A DNA stretch of 64,000 bases from Bradyrhizobium ottawaense (lineage in GTDB: Bacteria; Pseudomonadota; Alphaproteobacteria; Rhizobiales; Xanthobacteraceae), in NCBI RefSeq assembly GCF_002278135.3, contig NZ_CP029425.2, forward strand, positions 4,874,001 through 4,938,000. Direction: 5' to 3'. Below, piece by piece: positions 1 to 7,941 of the stretch (its first letter is position 1; the number at the start of each line of letters is the position of its first letter). The notes under the pieces are model-generated. The model was not told where the DNA came from. It did no database searches and was given only the letters and a program-made list of their open reading frames with translations. The position numbers and the translations under genes are program-made.

Positions 1-310
1 CGGTGATCAGGATCATCGGCATCGCGCCGAGATGCGCATAGGCGGCGCCCGTTGACAGATTGAGCGCGCCGGGCCCGAGCGTCGAGAGGCAAACGCCGGG
101 CTTGCCGGTCAACCGCCCATGCGTGGCGGCCATGAAGGCGGCGGCCTGCTCGTGACGGGTCAGGACCAGCTCGATCTTGGAGGTGCGGAGCGATTCCACG
201 AGATCGAGATTCTCTTCGCCGGGAACGCCGAAGATGCGATCGACACCTTCGTTCTCGAGCGCCGCGACAAACAGGTCCGATCCCTTCACCTTGCGCTCCT
301 GTCCGCTCAT
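1..310 (-). CDS. acetolactate synthase large subunit-like ThDP enzyme (N-terminal part, cut by window edge)
   Basis: Only the first 103 codons are present; the rest lies left of base 1. The product begins MSGQERKVKGSDLFVAALE and contains the ThDP-binding domain start: FGVPGEENL near residue 28, then RHEQAAAFMAA with the glutamate that activates the ThDP cofactor, then STLGPGALN. This pattern is typical of acetohydroxyacid synthase and related ThDP enzymes, which condense pyruvate with a second 2-oxoacid. The ATG at 308-310 is the only sensible start. A palindrome lies 21 bp upstream. Without the C-terminal half, acetolactate synthase cannot be separated from related ThDP decarboxylases. Confidence 0.85.
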   Translation of the reverse strand, partial: MSGQERKVKGSDLFVAALENEGVDRIFGVPGEENLDLVESLRTSKIELVLTRHEQAAAFMAATHGRLTGKPGVCLSTLGPGALNLSTGAAYAHLGAMPMILIT

Positions 311-330
311 GTCGCCTCCGCTTGTGCTCG

Positions 331-349
331 CTGCCGTGTTCCACGGCAG
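331..349. promoter_or_regulatory. 8-bp palindrome upstream of the ThDP-enzyme gene
   Basis: CTGCCGTG-TTC-CACGGCAG is a perfect dyad with 8-bp arms, 21 bp in front of the ATG of the leftward gene. It could be an operator or an RNA hairpin in the 5' leader. No T-run follows it on either strand. Confidence 0.35.
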
Positions 350-514
350 TTGGCACATGGTAGCGGCCTGCGGCGCCGGCACAACTCACAAAGGGCGGCA
401 CACGGCATCAACTTCGCCCTTGCCGTGCGAACCAAGCGAAACAATCGAGCGTCTCTCCGCGAGGCCGTCAGCATGCACGTTGCAAGCCGCGCGCAACCTG
501 CTATCGCTCCGGCA

Positions 515-883
515 ATGACACCCAAATCCTTCGAAACCCGCTGCCTGGGCCTGCCCGCCGTCACCAAGGTGGTGCAATGGGAGGGCACCTCCGTCTTCAA
601 GGTCGGCGGCAAGATGTTCGCGCTCGGCGGCGGCTTTGCCGCGCGCTCCGGCGGCTACATGTTCAAGACCGCGAACATGGCCTACGCCATGCTGATCGAG
701 CACGGCCTGGCCCGGCCTGCGCCGTATTTGGCGCGCGCCAAATGGGTGCAACTCGTCAGCAACAACGCCTTACCCGATGCCGAGCTCATCCTGTATCTGG
801 CGCAGGCGCACGCGCTGATCGCGGCAAAGCTGACGCGGAAGACACGCAAGGAACTCGGGCTCGCCTCACCGGAGCGATCATGA
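515..883 (+). CDS. MmcQ/YjbR family protein
   Basis: A 122-residue protein beginning MTPKSFETRCLGLPAV. It shows the compact layout of the MmcQ/YjbR (DUF419) family: an N-terminal helix with the glycine-leucine-proline turn, a central WEGTSVFKVGGKMFALGG strand pair, and the KWVQL segment before a C-terminal helix. The family fold resembles a double-wing DNA-binding domain, but the cellular role is unproven. Codons read open upstream to 119, but the sequence before 515 does not resemble this family and overlaps the divergent gene, so I chose the ATG at 515. The protein ends in a lysine/arginine-rich tail. Confidence 0.75.
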   Translation: MTPKSFETRCLGLPAVTKVVQWEGTSVFKVGGKMFALGGGFAARSGGYMFKTANMAYAMLIEHGLARPAPYLARAKWVQLVSNNALPDAELILYLAQAHALIAAKLTRKTRKELGLASPERS

Positions 884-922
884 CCATTCCCGCGTGCAGC
901 ACAGGGATCGCTCGCGGCGACA

Positions 923-950
923 TTGAGCTTTCATTGTTCCCCGTTATACT
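923..950 (+). promoter_or_regulatory. sigma70-like promoter now separated from the SWIM operon by an IS
   Basis: TTGAGC (923-928), a 16-nt spacer and TATACT (945-950) form a good -35/-10 pair on the plus strand. The IS begins 21 bp further on, at 972. With the IS removed, the -10 box would lie about 30 nt upstream of the GTG start at 1818, an ordinary leader length. The match is by eye; no start site is known. Confidence 0.5.
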
Positions 951-981
951 GCCGCTTCTGGATTCGATTTAGGGTCCAGAC

Positions 982-1434
982 TCAATTGAGCCAATATGCG
1001 ACGAGAGCGGCGAGATGAACAGCGGCCAAAAAATTACGGGCGAGCTTGTCATATCGCGTGGCGATGCGCCGGAAGTCCTTGAGCCTGCAAAAGCAGCGTT
1101 CGATGACATTTCGTCCTTTGTAGGCGCGTTTTTTGAAGCGATGGATGACGACACGGTTAGATTTATTGGGGATTACGGGCTTGGCGCCACGACGAATGAT
1201 TTCGCCGCGAAGCTTGTCGCCATCATACCCTTTGTCGGCGAGGAGCACGCTCATGGGTGGCGCGAGCGCCAGGACATCGGGAGCCGCAGCGATATCGGCA
1301 TCCTGGCCTGGAGTCAGATGCAGGACGACCGGCCGGCAGAGCGGATCGCTCAGCGCATGGATTTTTGTCGTGCGGCCTCCGCGCGAGCGGCCGATTGCTT
1401 GATTGTGCTCCCCCCTTTTCCGCCGGAGGCACAC
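982..1434 (-). CDS. IS5-family transposase, OrfB (C-terminal catalytic part)
   Basis: A 150-residue open frame in the -1 frame relative to OrfA. It contains LLADKGYDGD with the second catalytic aspartate, and ERCFCRLKDFRRIATRYDK, where R-x3-E-x6-K gives the third acidic residue of the DDE motif. It probably has no start of its own and is made as an OrfA-OrfB fusion: OrfA's SGGK joins to RGEHNQAIGRSRGGRTTK by a -1 shift on the slippery run at 1410-1419. It ends 10 bp before the IS end. Confidence 0.85.
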   Translation of the reverse strand: MCLRRKRGEHNQAIGRSRGGRTTKIHALSDPLCRPVVLHLTPGQDADIAAAPDVLALAPPMSVLLADKGYDGDKLRGEIIRRGAKPVIPNKSNRVVIHRFKKRAYKGRNVIERCFCRLKDFRRIATRYDKLARNFLAAVHLAALVAYWLN

Positions 1435-1742
1435 CGGTGAGCTTTAATCGAGGTCGAGTCGAGCGACAGTACGACGCCGTCTTCGCCAGGCTTGGCCAGC
1501 GCTTCGAAGATTGCGCACCATCGTCCTCGCTTGGCCCAGCGATTGAAGCGATTGTAGATCGTCGTGTAAGGGCCGTATTCACGTGGACAATCACGCCATC
1601 GTGCACCCGATTGCAGCATGTGAATGATGCCGCTGACGATGCGTCGGTCGTCGTCCCGATCCGGCCCCGTCAGTCCCCTCGGCAGATGCGGTTCGATACG
1701 CGCCCATTGCCTGTCGTTCAGCCAAAACAAACCAGCGCGCAT
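1350..1742 (-). CDS. IS5-family transposase, OrfA
   Basis: A 130-residue N-terminal half of the transposase. It begins MRAGLFWLNDRQWARIEPHL, the usual N-terminal helix-turn-helix region of IS5/IS427 OrfA (DUF4096-like). It carries LSLDSTSIKAH, which supplies the first aspartate of the DDE catalytic triad. The tail after the GGK/GGS stretch is the out-of-frame end reached if ribosomes do not shift. The remaining catalytic residues are in OrfB, which overlaps it by 85 nt. Confidence 0.85.
   Translation of the reverse strand: MRAGLFWLNDRQWARIEPHLPRGLTGPDRDDDRRIVSGIIHMLQSGARWRDCPREYGPYTTIYNRFNRWAKRGRWCAIFEALAKPGEDGVVLSLDSTSIKAHRCASGGKGGSTIKQSAARAEAARQKSMR
1410..1419 (-). other. Candidate -1 frameshift slippery site in the transposase
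   Basis: On the minus strand this reads AAAAGGGGGG, inside the OrfA/OrfB overlap. A -1 shift here joins SGGK to RGEHNQ and restores a continuous DDE domain. A4G-type runs are known slippery sequences in two-frame IS elements. Frame arithmetic (1742 versus 1434) confirms that the shift needed is -1. Confidence 0.6.
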
Positions 1743-1817
1743 TCTCTCGCCCCCGAATCAACACGTAGGCAAGAGAATCACGTGGCGCTATTTAGGTACA
1801 GACCCTAGGGCATCGGC

Positions 1818-3419
1818 GTGGCGATTGATCTGAAGGCGGTCGAGCAACTCGCTACCGATCAATCCTCACTCAAGGCCGCCGCCGGCCTCGCCAAGCCCGC
1901 CAAATGGTCCGGTGTCGGCATGAGCCGTGATGCCGCGCTGATCTGGGGCGAATGCGCGGGCTCCGGCGCTAATCCGTACCGCGTGATGGCCGATCTGCGC
2001 GACCTCGGCAACAAGTGCACCTGCCCCTCGCGCAAATTCCCCTGCAAGCATGTGCTCGGCCTGTTGTGGCTGAATGCAGAAGCGGTGGTGCCGTTCACGC
2101 CCGCCGACACGCCGGCCTGGGTCAGCGATTGGCTCGGCCGCAGGCGCGGCCCGTCCGCGGCAAAGCCTGCAACCAATGCGCCGCCCGGCGGCGACAAGGA
2201 TCTGGGTGCCGCGCGCGCCGCCGAGCCTGAGGTCGCAGACGACCCGAAGGACGTGGCGCGGCGCGAGGCCCAGTTAGCCAAACGTAACGAAGAGACCGAG
2301 CGCGCCATTTTCGATGCGCTGGATGCGCTCGATCAATGGATCGGCGACCAGCTTCGCATGGGATTGTCAGGCTTCATCGATGATGCCACGGCGCGATGCC
2401 GGCGGATCGCGGCGCGGCTTGTCGATGGCAAGGCCGCGGTGCTCGCCGGCCGGATCGACGAGCTGCCGTCCCGCCTCCTCGCGCTCTCCGCAGGCGACCG
2501 TCCGCGCGGCGCCGTGGTCGAGCTCGGCAAGCTCGTTCTGCTCGCGCGCGCCTTCCGCGCCACCCCGCGCAATACCGCGATCCGGCGCGCGGTCGCCGCA
2601 TCGGAGACGCGCGAGACGGTGCTGGCCGATCCAGATGCACTACGGGTCGATGCGGATTGGGAGGTGCTTGCCGAGCAGGTGCAGACGCGCCGTGACGGGT
2701 TGGTGTCACAGACGACATGGCTGCTCAACCTCGCCGCGGCCGGCCCACGCTTCGCAATGCTGCTCGATTTTTTCCCGGCAAGCGCGGGAAGGCGCGGTTC
2801 GGTCTTCACGCCCGGCGAGCGCTTTCATGGCGAGCTCGTCTTCTATCCGTCGGCGCGGCCGCTTCGCGCCCTGCTCGTCCGGCGCGACGCCACGCACGAG
2901 ATGCCGCCGCCGGCATGGCCCGCGCCGGATGACACACTCTCCGACGCGTTGACGCGACCGTTGCTGGCAGAGCCCTGGGTGATCGATATTCCGCTGCTGC
3001 TGCCGCAGGGGCGCATCGCGCGCGACGCTGCCGGACACACATGGTGGCGATCGGCCGATGGCCTCGCGACGCTGCCGGTGGCCTCCGAGGTCAATGGCAT
3101 TCTGTGCGGCACCGATCTCGCGCGCACCGCCGCGATCTGGTCGGGCAATCGGCTCGCGATCCTCGCCGCGCAGACCCCTTGGGGGCGGATCGGCGGCCAT
3201 GACTGCGGCGACCAGGGCCGAGACGATCCTTGCTGCGATGGGTGCAGTCCTCACGCGCTGGACCATGGGATCCGCGGCCGCGCCCGCAGCCACGTTCTGG
3301 CGTACCGAGCTCGGCGACGATCCCGCCGAAGCGGAATTGCGGCTGCTTGCGCTTTCGGGCCAGTTCCTCGGCACATCGGTGACGATGGAGCCGGCTTCAG
3401 TGCTCCGCATCCCGCCTGA
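1818..3419 (+). CDS. SWIM zinc finger protein (YehQ-like), first gene of MoxR/VWA operon
   Basis: The product begins MAIDLKAVEQLATDQSSLKAA from a GTG at 1818. An AGGG at 1807-1810 is the only Shine-Dalgarno-like sequence, and it straddles the IS junction. The SWIM motif is clear: C67-x-C69-x6-C76-x-H78, a zinc-binding fold used for DNA or protein contacts. The rest is a helical domain and a beta-rich C-terminal part without catalytic motifs. Convincing protein sequence stops near residue 460. After that the frame runs 218 nt over the next gene with a biased, shadow-like sequence, so the annotated end at 3419 may reflect a frameshift near 3181-3185. With one extra G there, the gene would end in an ATGA overlap at 3199-3202. 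E. coli yehQ encodes a related SWIM protein beside yehL/yehM/yehP. Confidence 0.8.
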   Translation: MAIDLKAVEQLATDQSSLKAAAGLAKPAKWSGVGMSRDAALIWGECAGSGANPYRVMADLRDLGNKCTCPSRKFPCKHVLGLLWLNAEAVVPFTPADTPAWVSDWLGRRRGPSAAKPATNAPPGGDKDLGAARAAEPEVADDPKDVARREAQLAKRNEETERAIFDALDALDQWIGDQLRMGLSGFIDDATARCRRIAARLVDGKAAVLAGRIDELPSRLLALSAGDRPRGAVVELGKLVLLARAFRATPRNTAIRRAVAASETRETVLADPDALRVDADWEVLAEQVQTRRDGLVSQTTWLLNLAAAGPRFAMLLDFFPASAGRRGSVFTPGERFHGELVFYPSARPLRALLVRRDATHEMPPPAWPAPDDTLSDALTRPLLAEPWVIDIPLLLPQGRIARDAAGHTWWRSADGLATLPVASEVNGILCGTDLARTAAIWSGNRLAILAAQTPWGRIGGHDCGDQGRDDPCCDGCSPHALDHGIRGRARSHVLAYRARRRSRRSGIAAACAFGPVPRHIGDDGAGFSAPHPA

Positions 3420-4626
3420 TATTCCGACGCTTGCATTGCCGACGGTGCCCGAAGAGCTGCGTCCGCTCGTGCGCCGGATCCTCGCGGCGAAGAAACAGGC
3501 GCAGGCGGCAACCGAACTCGTCCACTTCCTCGCGGCGCGCGGCTGGACAACGCATCCGGCCGACTGGATGCCGGCAGCCGACGATGACGACGCGCCGGAC
3601 GTCTATGCCAGCTGGCGCGACTGGGCGACGATTGCGGACTCCGACGGCGCCGCCCGGCAAACCAACGACAGCCTCACGGCCGAGAACTGGGACGATTTCT
3701 GGCCCGCTGCGCGCAAGGCGGCACTGACCGAACTCAGGCGGCGCGACCCGTCCGCCGCACGCGCGATGCTCGAGGCCAAGCTCGCGAGCGAGACTGCCGA
3801 CGCACGCTTGCGCCTGCTGTTGCTGCTGTCGGAGCGGCTTTCCGACGACGACATCCCTTTTCTCGAACGCATCGCGGCCGACGATCCCGCCCCCAAGGTC
3901 AAGGCGCTTGCGGCCTCGCTGCTCGCGCGTCTTGGCCGAGGCCCTGCGGCCGGCGAGGACGTCGCCGAACTTGCCGGCTTCTTTTCGATCAAGACCAAGG
4001 GGTTGCTGCGCCGCTCGCGCGTGGTCCAGGCCGAACCACTCAAGACGCCGGCGCAAGTGCAACGCCGCAAGGCCCTGTTCGACGGCGCCGGCCTCGTTTC
4101 GTTTTCCGGCGCGCTGGGGCTTGCGCCGCAGGAGCTGATTGCCGCCTGGGACTGGAATGTGGACCATGCCGCCGACATGTCGCTGATCAACCTGATCGTC
4201 GCGACCGGGACGGATGCGCTGGTCGCGCAAGCGGCGGACGCGATCGGCGAACGCGATGCCACCGGCCTCGTTGCCGCGCTCGCGCCACGCCTTGCGCCCG
4301 CCGAACGCACGAGGCATGCCGAGGCGGCGCTGCGCACCCACGGCATCAGCTTCGAACTGGCCCGACAACTCGCAGGCGCAGCGGCACGGCTGGACGATCC
4401 GCTCTCCGCGCCCGCCGGCAAGACCCTGCTCGCCGCACTTCATCGCGATGACGCGAGGCCCGGCGATCAGGTCCCGGAGCTTCACGCGCTCGGCCTTCTC
4501 GCCTCGCGAGACGGCGCGCGACAATCACTGCAACGACTGACGGCTGCGGGCCTCCTGCAAGGAGACCCGCGCCTCGACATGCTGCGGCTCAACGCCGCGT
4601 TGGACGACAATGGAGCGAAACCATGA
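3199..4626 (+). CDS. DUF5691 family protein
   Basis: A 475-residue protein. I start it at the ATG at 3199 (MTAATRAETILAAMGAVLT); the open frame continues upstream to 3058, but that part is low-complexity and lies inside the SWIM gene. The N-terminal WRTELGDDPAEAELRLLAL region and the later string of alpha-helical, leucine/alanine-rich repeats fit DUF5691, a family found only beside SWIM, MoxR and VWA genes as far as I know. The repeats look HEAT-like (for example the PFLERIAADDPAPKVKALAA stretch), suggesting a scaffold. No catalytic motif is visible. Its TGA overlaps the ATG of the ATPase gene (ATGA), implying translational coupling. Confidence 0.75.
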   Translation: MTAATRAETILAAMGAVLTRWTMGSAAAPAATFWRTELGDDPAEAELRLLALSGQFLGTSVTMEPASVLRIPPDIPTLALPTVPEELRPLVRRILAAKKQAQAATELVHFLAARGWTTHPADWMPAADDDDAPDVYASWRDWATIADSDGAARQTNDSLTAENWDDFWPAARKAALTELRRRDPSAARAMLEAKLASETADARLRLLLLLSERLSDDDIPFLERIAADDPAPKVKALAASLLARLGRGPAAGEDVAELAGFFSIKTKGLLRRSRVVQAEPLKTPAQVQRRKALFDGAGLVSFSGALGLAPQELIAAWDWNVDHAADMSLINLIVATGTDALVAQAADAIGERDATGLVAALAPRLAPAERTRHAEAALRTHGISFELARQLAGAAARLDDPLSAPAGKTLLAALHRDDARPGDQVPELHALGLLASRDGARQSLQRLTAAGLLQGDPRLDMLRLNAALDDNGAKP

Positions 4627-5699
4627 GCGAGAAACTGCGCTTGCCCGCCGAGGACAGCTATGCCGCCGAGTTGAAGGCGCTTGCCGCGGGCGACGGGCAT
4701 CGTCCGCCGGGCTGGGCGCTCTCGCCGCGGCAAGTGGTGACCTACCTCATGGGCGGAAAGGCTGCCGACGGGAGCGTGATCACGCCGAAATATGTCGGAG
4801 ACAAGCGGCTGATCGAGACCGCCGTCGCGACACTTGCGACCGATCGCGCCTTGTTGCTGCTGGGTGTGCCCGGCACCGCCAAATCGTGGGTCTCCGAGCA
4901 CCTCGCCGCGGGCATCACCGGCGACTCCACACTCGTGATCCAGTGCACGGCCGGGACCGACGAGAACCAGATCCGCTACGGCTGGAACTATGCCCAATTG
5001 CTTGCGCACGGGCCGAGCCGCGAAGCGCTGGTCCCTACGCCGCTGATGCGTGCGATGGAGGGCGGCAAGCTCTGCCGTTTCGAGGAACTGACGCGGATGG
5101 GCAGCGACGTGCAGGACACGCTGATCACGGTACTGTCGGAGAAGATGATGCCGGTCCCGGAGCTCAATACTGCCGTCTACGCCCAGCGCGGCTTCAACAT
5201 CATCGCCACCGCCAACAACCGCGACAAGGGCGTCAACGAATTGTCGTCCGCGCTCAAGCGCCGCTTCAACGTCGTCGTGCTGCCCCTACCCGACAGCGCC
5301 GAGGAGGAAGTGGCGATCATCGTCAAGCGTGTCGGCGAGATGGCTGAGAATCTCGATTTGCCGGCACCGAAGAACGTCGCCGACGAGGTCGCGCGCGTCG
5401 TTTCGATCTTCCGTGAGCTGCGCTCGGGCTCGACCGAGGACGGCAAGATCGCGCTGAAGTCGCCCTCGGGCGGGCTGTCGACAGCCGAAGCGATCGCGGT
5501 GGTGATCGGCGGCATCAGCCAGGCGACCTTCTTCAACGACGGCAAGCTGACGCCGGAAACACTCGCCAGCAACATGATCGGCGCCGTCGTGAAGGATCCG
5601 GTGCAGGATACGGCCGTGCTCGGCGAGTATCTCGAGACCGTGCTGAAGAAGCGGCGTGGCTTCGAAGGCTACTATGCTTCGCTGACCGACCGGATCTGA
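4623..5699 (+). CDS. MoxR-type AAA+ ATPase (YehL-like)
   Basis: A 358-residue AAA+ ATPase. Walker A is GVPGTAKS (residues 81-88). The Walker B region is KLCRFEELTRM (about 149-159), where the usual aspartate is a glutamate, as in several MoxR subfamilies. Sensor 1 is ATANN (195-199), followed by ALKRRFNVVVLPLP with an arginine-finger-like RRF. MoxR ATPases act as hexameric remodelling machines and typically pair with a VWA-domain partner, which is also in this operon. It overlaps the upstream gene by 4 nt and is 16 nt from the next. E. coli YehL is the closest named counterpart; the client is unknown. Confidence 0.88.
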   Translation: MSEKLRLPAEDSYAAELKALAAGDGHRPPGWALSPRQVVTYLMGGKAADGSVITPKYVGDKRLIETAVATLATDRALLLLGVPGTAKSWVSEHLAAGITGDSTLVIQCTAGTDENQIRYGWNYAQLLAHGPSREALVPTPLMRAMEGGKLCRFEELTRMGSDVQDTLITVLSEKMMPVPELNTAVYAQRGFNIIATANNRDKGVNELSSALKRRFNVVVLPLPDSAEEEVAIIVKRVGEMAENLDLPAPKNVADEVARVVSIFRELRSGSTEDGKIALKSPSGGLSTAEAIAVVIGGISQATFFNDGKLTPETLASNMIGAVVKDPVQDTAVLGEYLETVLKKRRGFEGYYASLTDRI

Positions 5700-5715
5700 C
5701 AGCGCGGCGCGAGCG

Positions 5716-7941
5716 ATGGCAGACCAGGTCTCCCTCTTCGGCATCCGGCATCACGGCCCCGGCTCCGCGCGGCGGCTGGTGGAAGCGCTCGACGCGCTGA
5801 AGCCGGTCGCGGTGCTGATCGAGGGCCCGGCGGATGCATCGGAGCTACTACCGATGCTCGCCGATCCCGACATGGTGACGCCGGTGGCGCTGCTCACCTA
5901 CGCCGAGGACAATCCGGCCAACGCCAGCTTCTTCCCCTTCGCCGACTATTCGCCGGAATACCAGGCCGCACGCTGGGCGGTGCGCCACGGCGCGACCCTG
6001 CGCTTCATCGACCTGCCGGCATCGGACCGGCTGGGTGCCACCGACGGCGACATTGCGGAGGAGATTGCTGCAAGGGCGGAGGCCGATCCAGTCAGCCACG
6101 ACCCGATCGGGGCGCTCGCCACCGCCGCAGGCTATGACGACGGCGAGTCCTGGTGGTCCGACGTCATCGAGGAAAACCCTGCAACGGGCCCGATCTTCGC
6201 CGCCGTTGCCGATGCGATGACGGCGCTGCGCGCAGACGAGAAATCGCTATCGGCCCGCGAGGCCGCGCGCGAGGCGCATATGCGGATCGAGATCGCGAAG
6301 GCGGCAAAGGACCACGATGGCGCCATCGCGGTCGTCTGCGGCGCCTGGCACGTGCCGGCACTCGCCGAGCGTCGCAGCCTTGCTGCGGATCGCGAATTGC
6401 TCAAGGGCCGGCCGAAGACGAAGATCAAGGCGACCTGGGCGCCCTGGACCGCGCCGCGTCTGGCGCGCGCGAGCGGCTATGGCGCGGGCGTGGTGGCGCC
6501 GGGATGGTGCGCTCATGTCTGGGACACGCGCGAGCGCGATCGTGCCGCGGAGTGGCTTGCCAAGGCGACCCGCGTGCTGCGCGATCGCGGCCATTTCGTC
6601 TCGACCGCCTCGGTCATCGAGGCGCAGCGGCTGGGCACGGCGCTTGCGGCGCTGCGCGGCCGCCCCGCGCCGGGTTTCGCGGAGCTGCGCGAGGCGGCGA
6701 TCGCCTGCCTCTGCAACGGCGAACGCGCCATGTGGGACGACATTTCGGCCGAGCTGCTGATCGGCGCAGGTGTCGGCGCGATTCCAGCGACAACACCGCT
6801 CGCGCCGCTGCTCGAAGATCTCCAGCGGCAGCAGAAGGCGACGCGGCTCAAGCCGGAGGCGCTCGATCGGCCGCTGACGCTCGATCTGCGCAGCGAAAGC
6901 GGGCTGATGCGCTCCACGCTGCTGCACCGGCTGAACGCGCTCGACGTGCCCTGGGGACGGCTGACCGATGCGGGCCGCAGCCGCGGTACGTTTCGCGAGA
7001 ACTGGCAGTTGCGCTGGGAGCCGGAATTCGCAGTCAGGCTCGTGGAGAATCTGCTCCACGGTTCGACCATCGCCGAGGCTGCCGGCGGACGCCTGATCGA
7101 AGCGATGAGCAAGGAAGCCGAGCTGGCTCCGCTCGCGACGCTGGTGCGCAACGCCATGATCGCCGACCTGTCCCGTGCCACCGCGTTCGGCATCGCGGCG
7201 CTGGAGACCAAGGCGGCGCTGACCAGCGACGGACAGTCTCTGCTTGGTGCGTTGCCGCCGATGGCCGACATCCTGCGCTATGGCGAGGCGCGCGCCGGCA
7301 CGGTCGAGCATCTGGCGGCGCTGATGCCGCGCATCGTGGTGCAGGCCGCACTCGCTTTGCCCTATGCCGCGCGCAATCTGGACGGACCCGCGGCGGCCAA
7401 GCTGCGCGGCGCGCTGCTCGCAGCCGACGCCGCGATCCAGCTTGCCCAGATCGAGCCCGAAATCGTCGCCAGCTGGCGCGATGCGCTGAGCGCGCTGCTG
7501 AACGATGATCAGGCGACCCGGTTGATCGCCGGCACCGCGGCCCGGCTGCTCTACGAGGCCGAGCTCTTGACCGCCGATCACGCGGCAGACCTGCTGACGC
7601 GGATGCTCTCGCCTGGCACACCCGTGGCGGAAGCCGCCGGCTTCTTTGAAGGCTTCTTCGAGGGCGCCGGCCAGCGGCTGATCCACGATGCAACGCTGCG
7701 CGGCGCCGTCGACGCCTGGTTGATGACGCTGGACGAGGATGCCTTCACCGCGAGCCTGCCGCTGTTCCGCCGCGTCTTCTCGGCGCTGGACCGAACCGAG
7801 CGCAGGCGATTGATGGACGCGCTGTTCGCGCGCAGCACCGATGCCGCCAAAGGGTATCGGCTGCTCGCCGGCGCAGGCGAGATCTGGCCCGCGCATCAGG
7901 CCCGCGTGCTCGAACTTCTCACCTCGGGAGCTGCGCGATGA
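5716..7941 (+). CDS. DUF5682 family protein (YehM-like), putative TIKI/TraB/EreA-type hydrolase fold
   Basis: A 741-residue protein. The first 220 residues hold four ordered motifs: G9-I-R-H12 in FGIRHHGPGSA, E36 in VLIEGPAD, R185-E-A-H-M189, and G209-A-W-H212 in VVCGAWHVPAL. This GxxH / E / RExxM / GxxH order matches the signature of the TIKI/TraB/PrgY and EreA/ChaN-like fold, which includes metal-dependent hydrolases. The remaining 500 residues are mostly helical repeats, probably a platform. The family is known as DUF5682 and occurs beside MoxR and VWA genes; E. coli yehM is similar. Assigning it to the hydrolase fold is my inference from motif order. Its stop overlaps the VWA start by 4 nt. 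Confidence 0.8.
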   Translation: MADQVSLFGIRHHGPGSARRLVEALDALKPVAVLIEGPADASELLPMLADPDMVTPVALLTYAEDNPANASFFPFADYSPEYQAARWAVRHGATLRFIDLPASDRLGATDGDIAEEIAARAEADPVSHDPIGALATAAGYDDGESWWSDVIEENPATGPIFAAVADAMTALRADEKSLSAREAAREAHMRIEIAKAAKDHDGAIAVVCGAWHVPALAERRSLAADRELLKGRPKTKIKATWAPWTAPRLARASGYGAGVVAPGWCAHVWDTRERDRAAEWLAKATRVLRDRGHFVSTASVIEAQRLGTALAALRGRPAPGFAELREAAIACLCNGERAMWDDISAELLIGAGVGAIPATTPLAPLLEDLQRQQKATRLKPEALDRPLTLDLRSESGLMRSTLLHRLNALDVPWGRLTDAGRSRGTFRENWQLRWEPEFAVRLVENLLHGSTIAEAAGGRLIEAMSKEAELAPLATLVRNAMIADLSRATAFGIAALETKAALTSDGQSLLGALPPMADILRYGEARAGTVEHLAALMPRIVVQAALALPYAARNLDGPAAAKLRGALLAADAAIQLAQIEPEIVASWRDALSALLNDDQATRLIAGTAARLLYEAELLTADHAADLLTRMLSPGTPVAEAAGFFEGFFEGAGQRLIHDATLRGAVDAWLMTLDEDAFTASLPLFRRVFSALDRTERRRLMDALFARSTDAAKGYRLLAGAGEIWPAHQARVLELLTSGAAR

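Larger units (their letters stand above)
972..1805 (-). mobile_element. IS5-family (IS427-type) insertion sequence, 834 bp
   Basis: The ends form imperfect terminal inverted repeats: GGGTCCAGACTCAA at 972 and, on the other strand, GGGTCTGTACCTAA reading inward from 1805. A TA dinucleotide flanks both ends (970-971 and 1806-1807) and looks like the target duplication. Inside are two overlapping leftward reading frames that together make one DDE transposase. Length, two-frame layout and short target duplication fit the IS427 group of IS5. Both frames look intact, so the copy may still be active. It is inserted between a promoter-like sequence (923-950) and the start of the SWIM operon (1818). 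Confidence 0.88.

Noticed and set aside
331..370. sigma54-type promoter suggested by TTGGCAC near 350
   Set aside because: The required GC element at the right spacing is missing.
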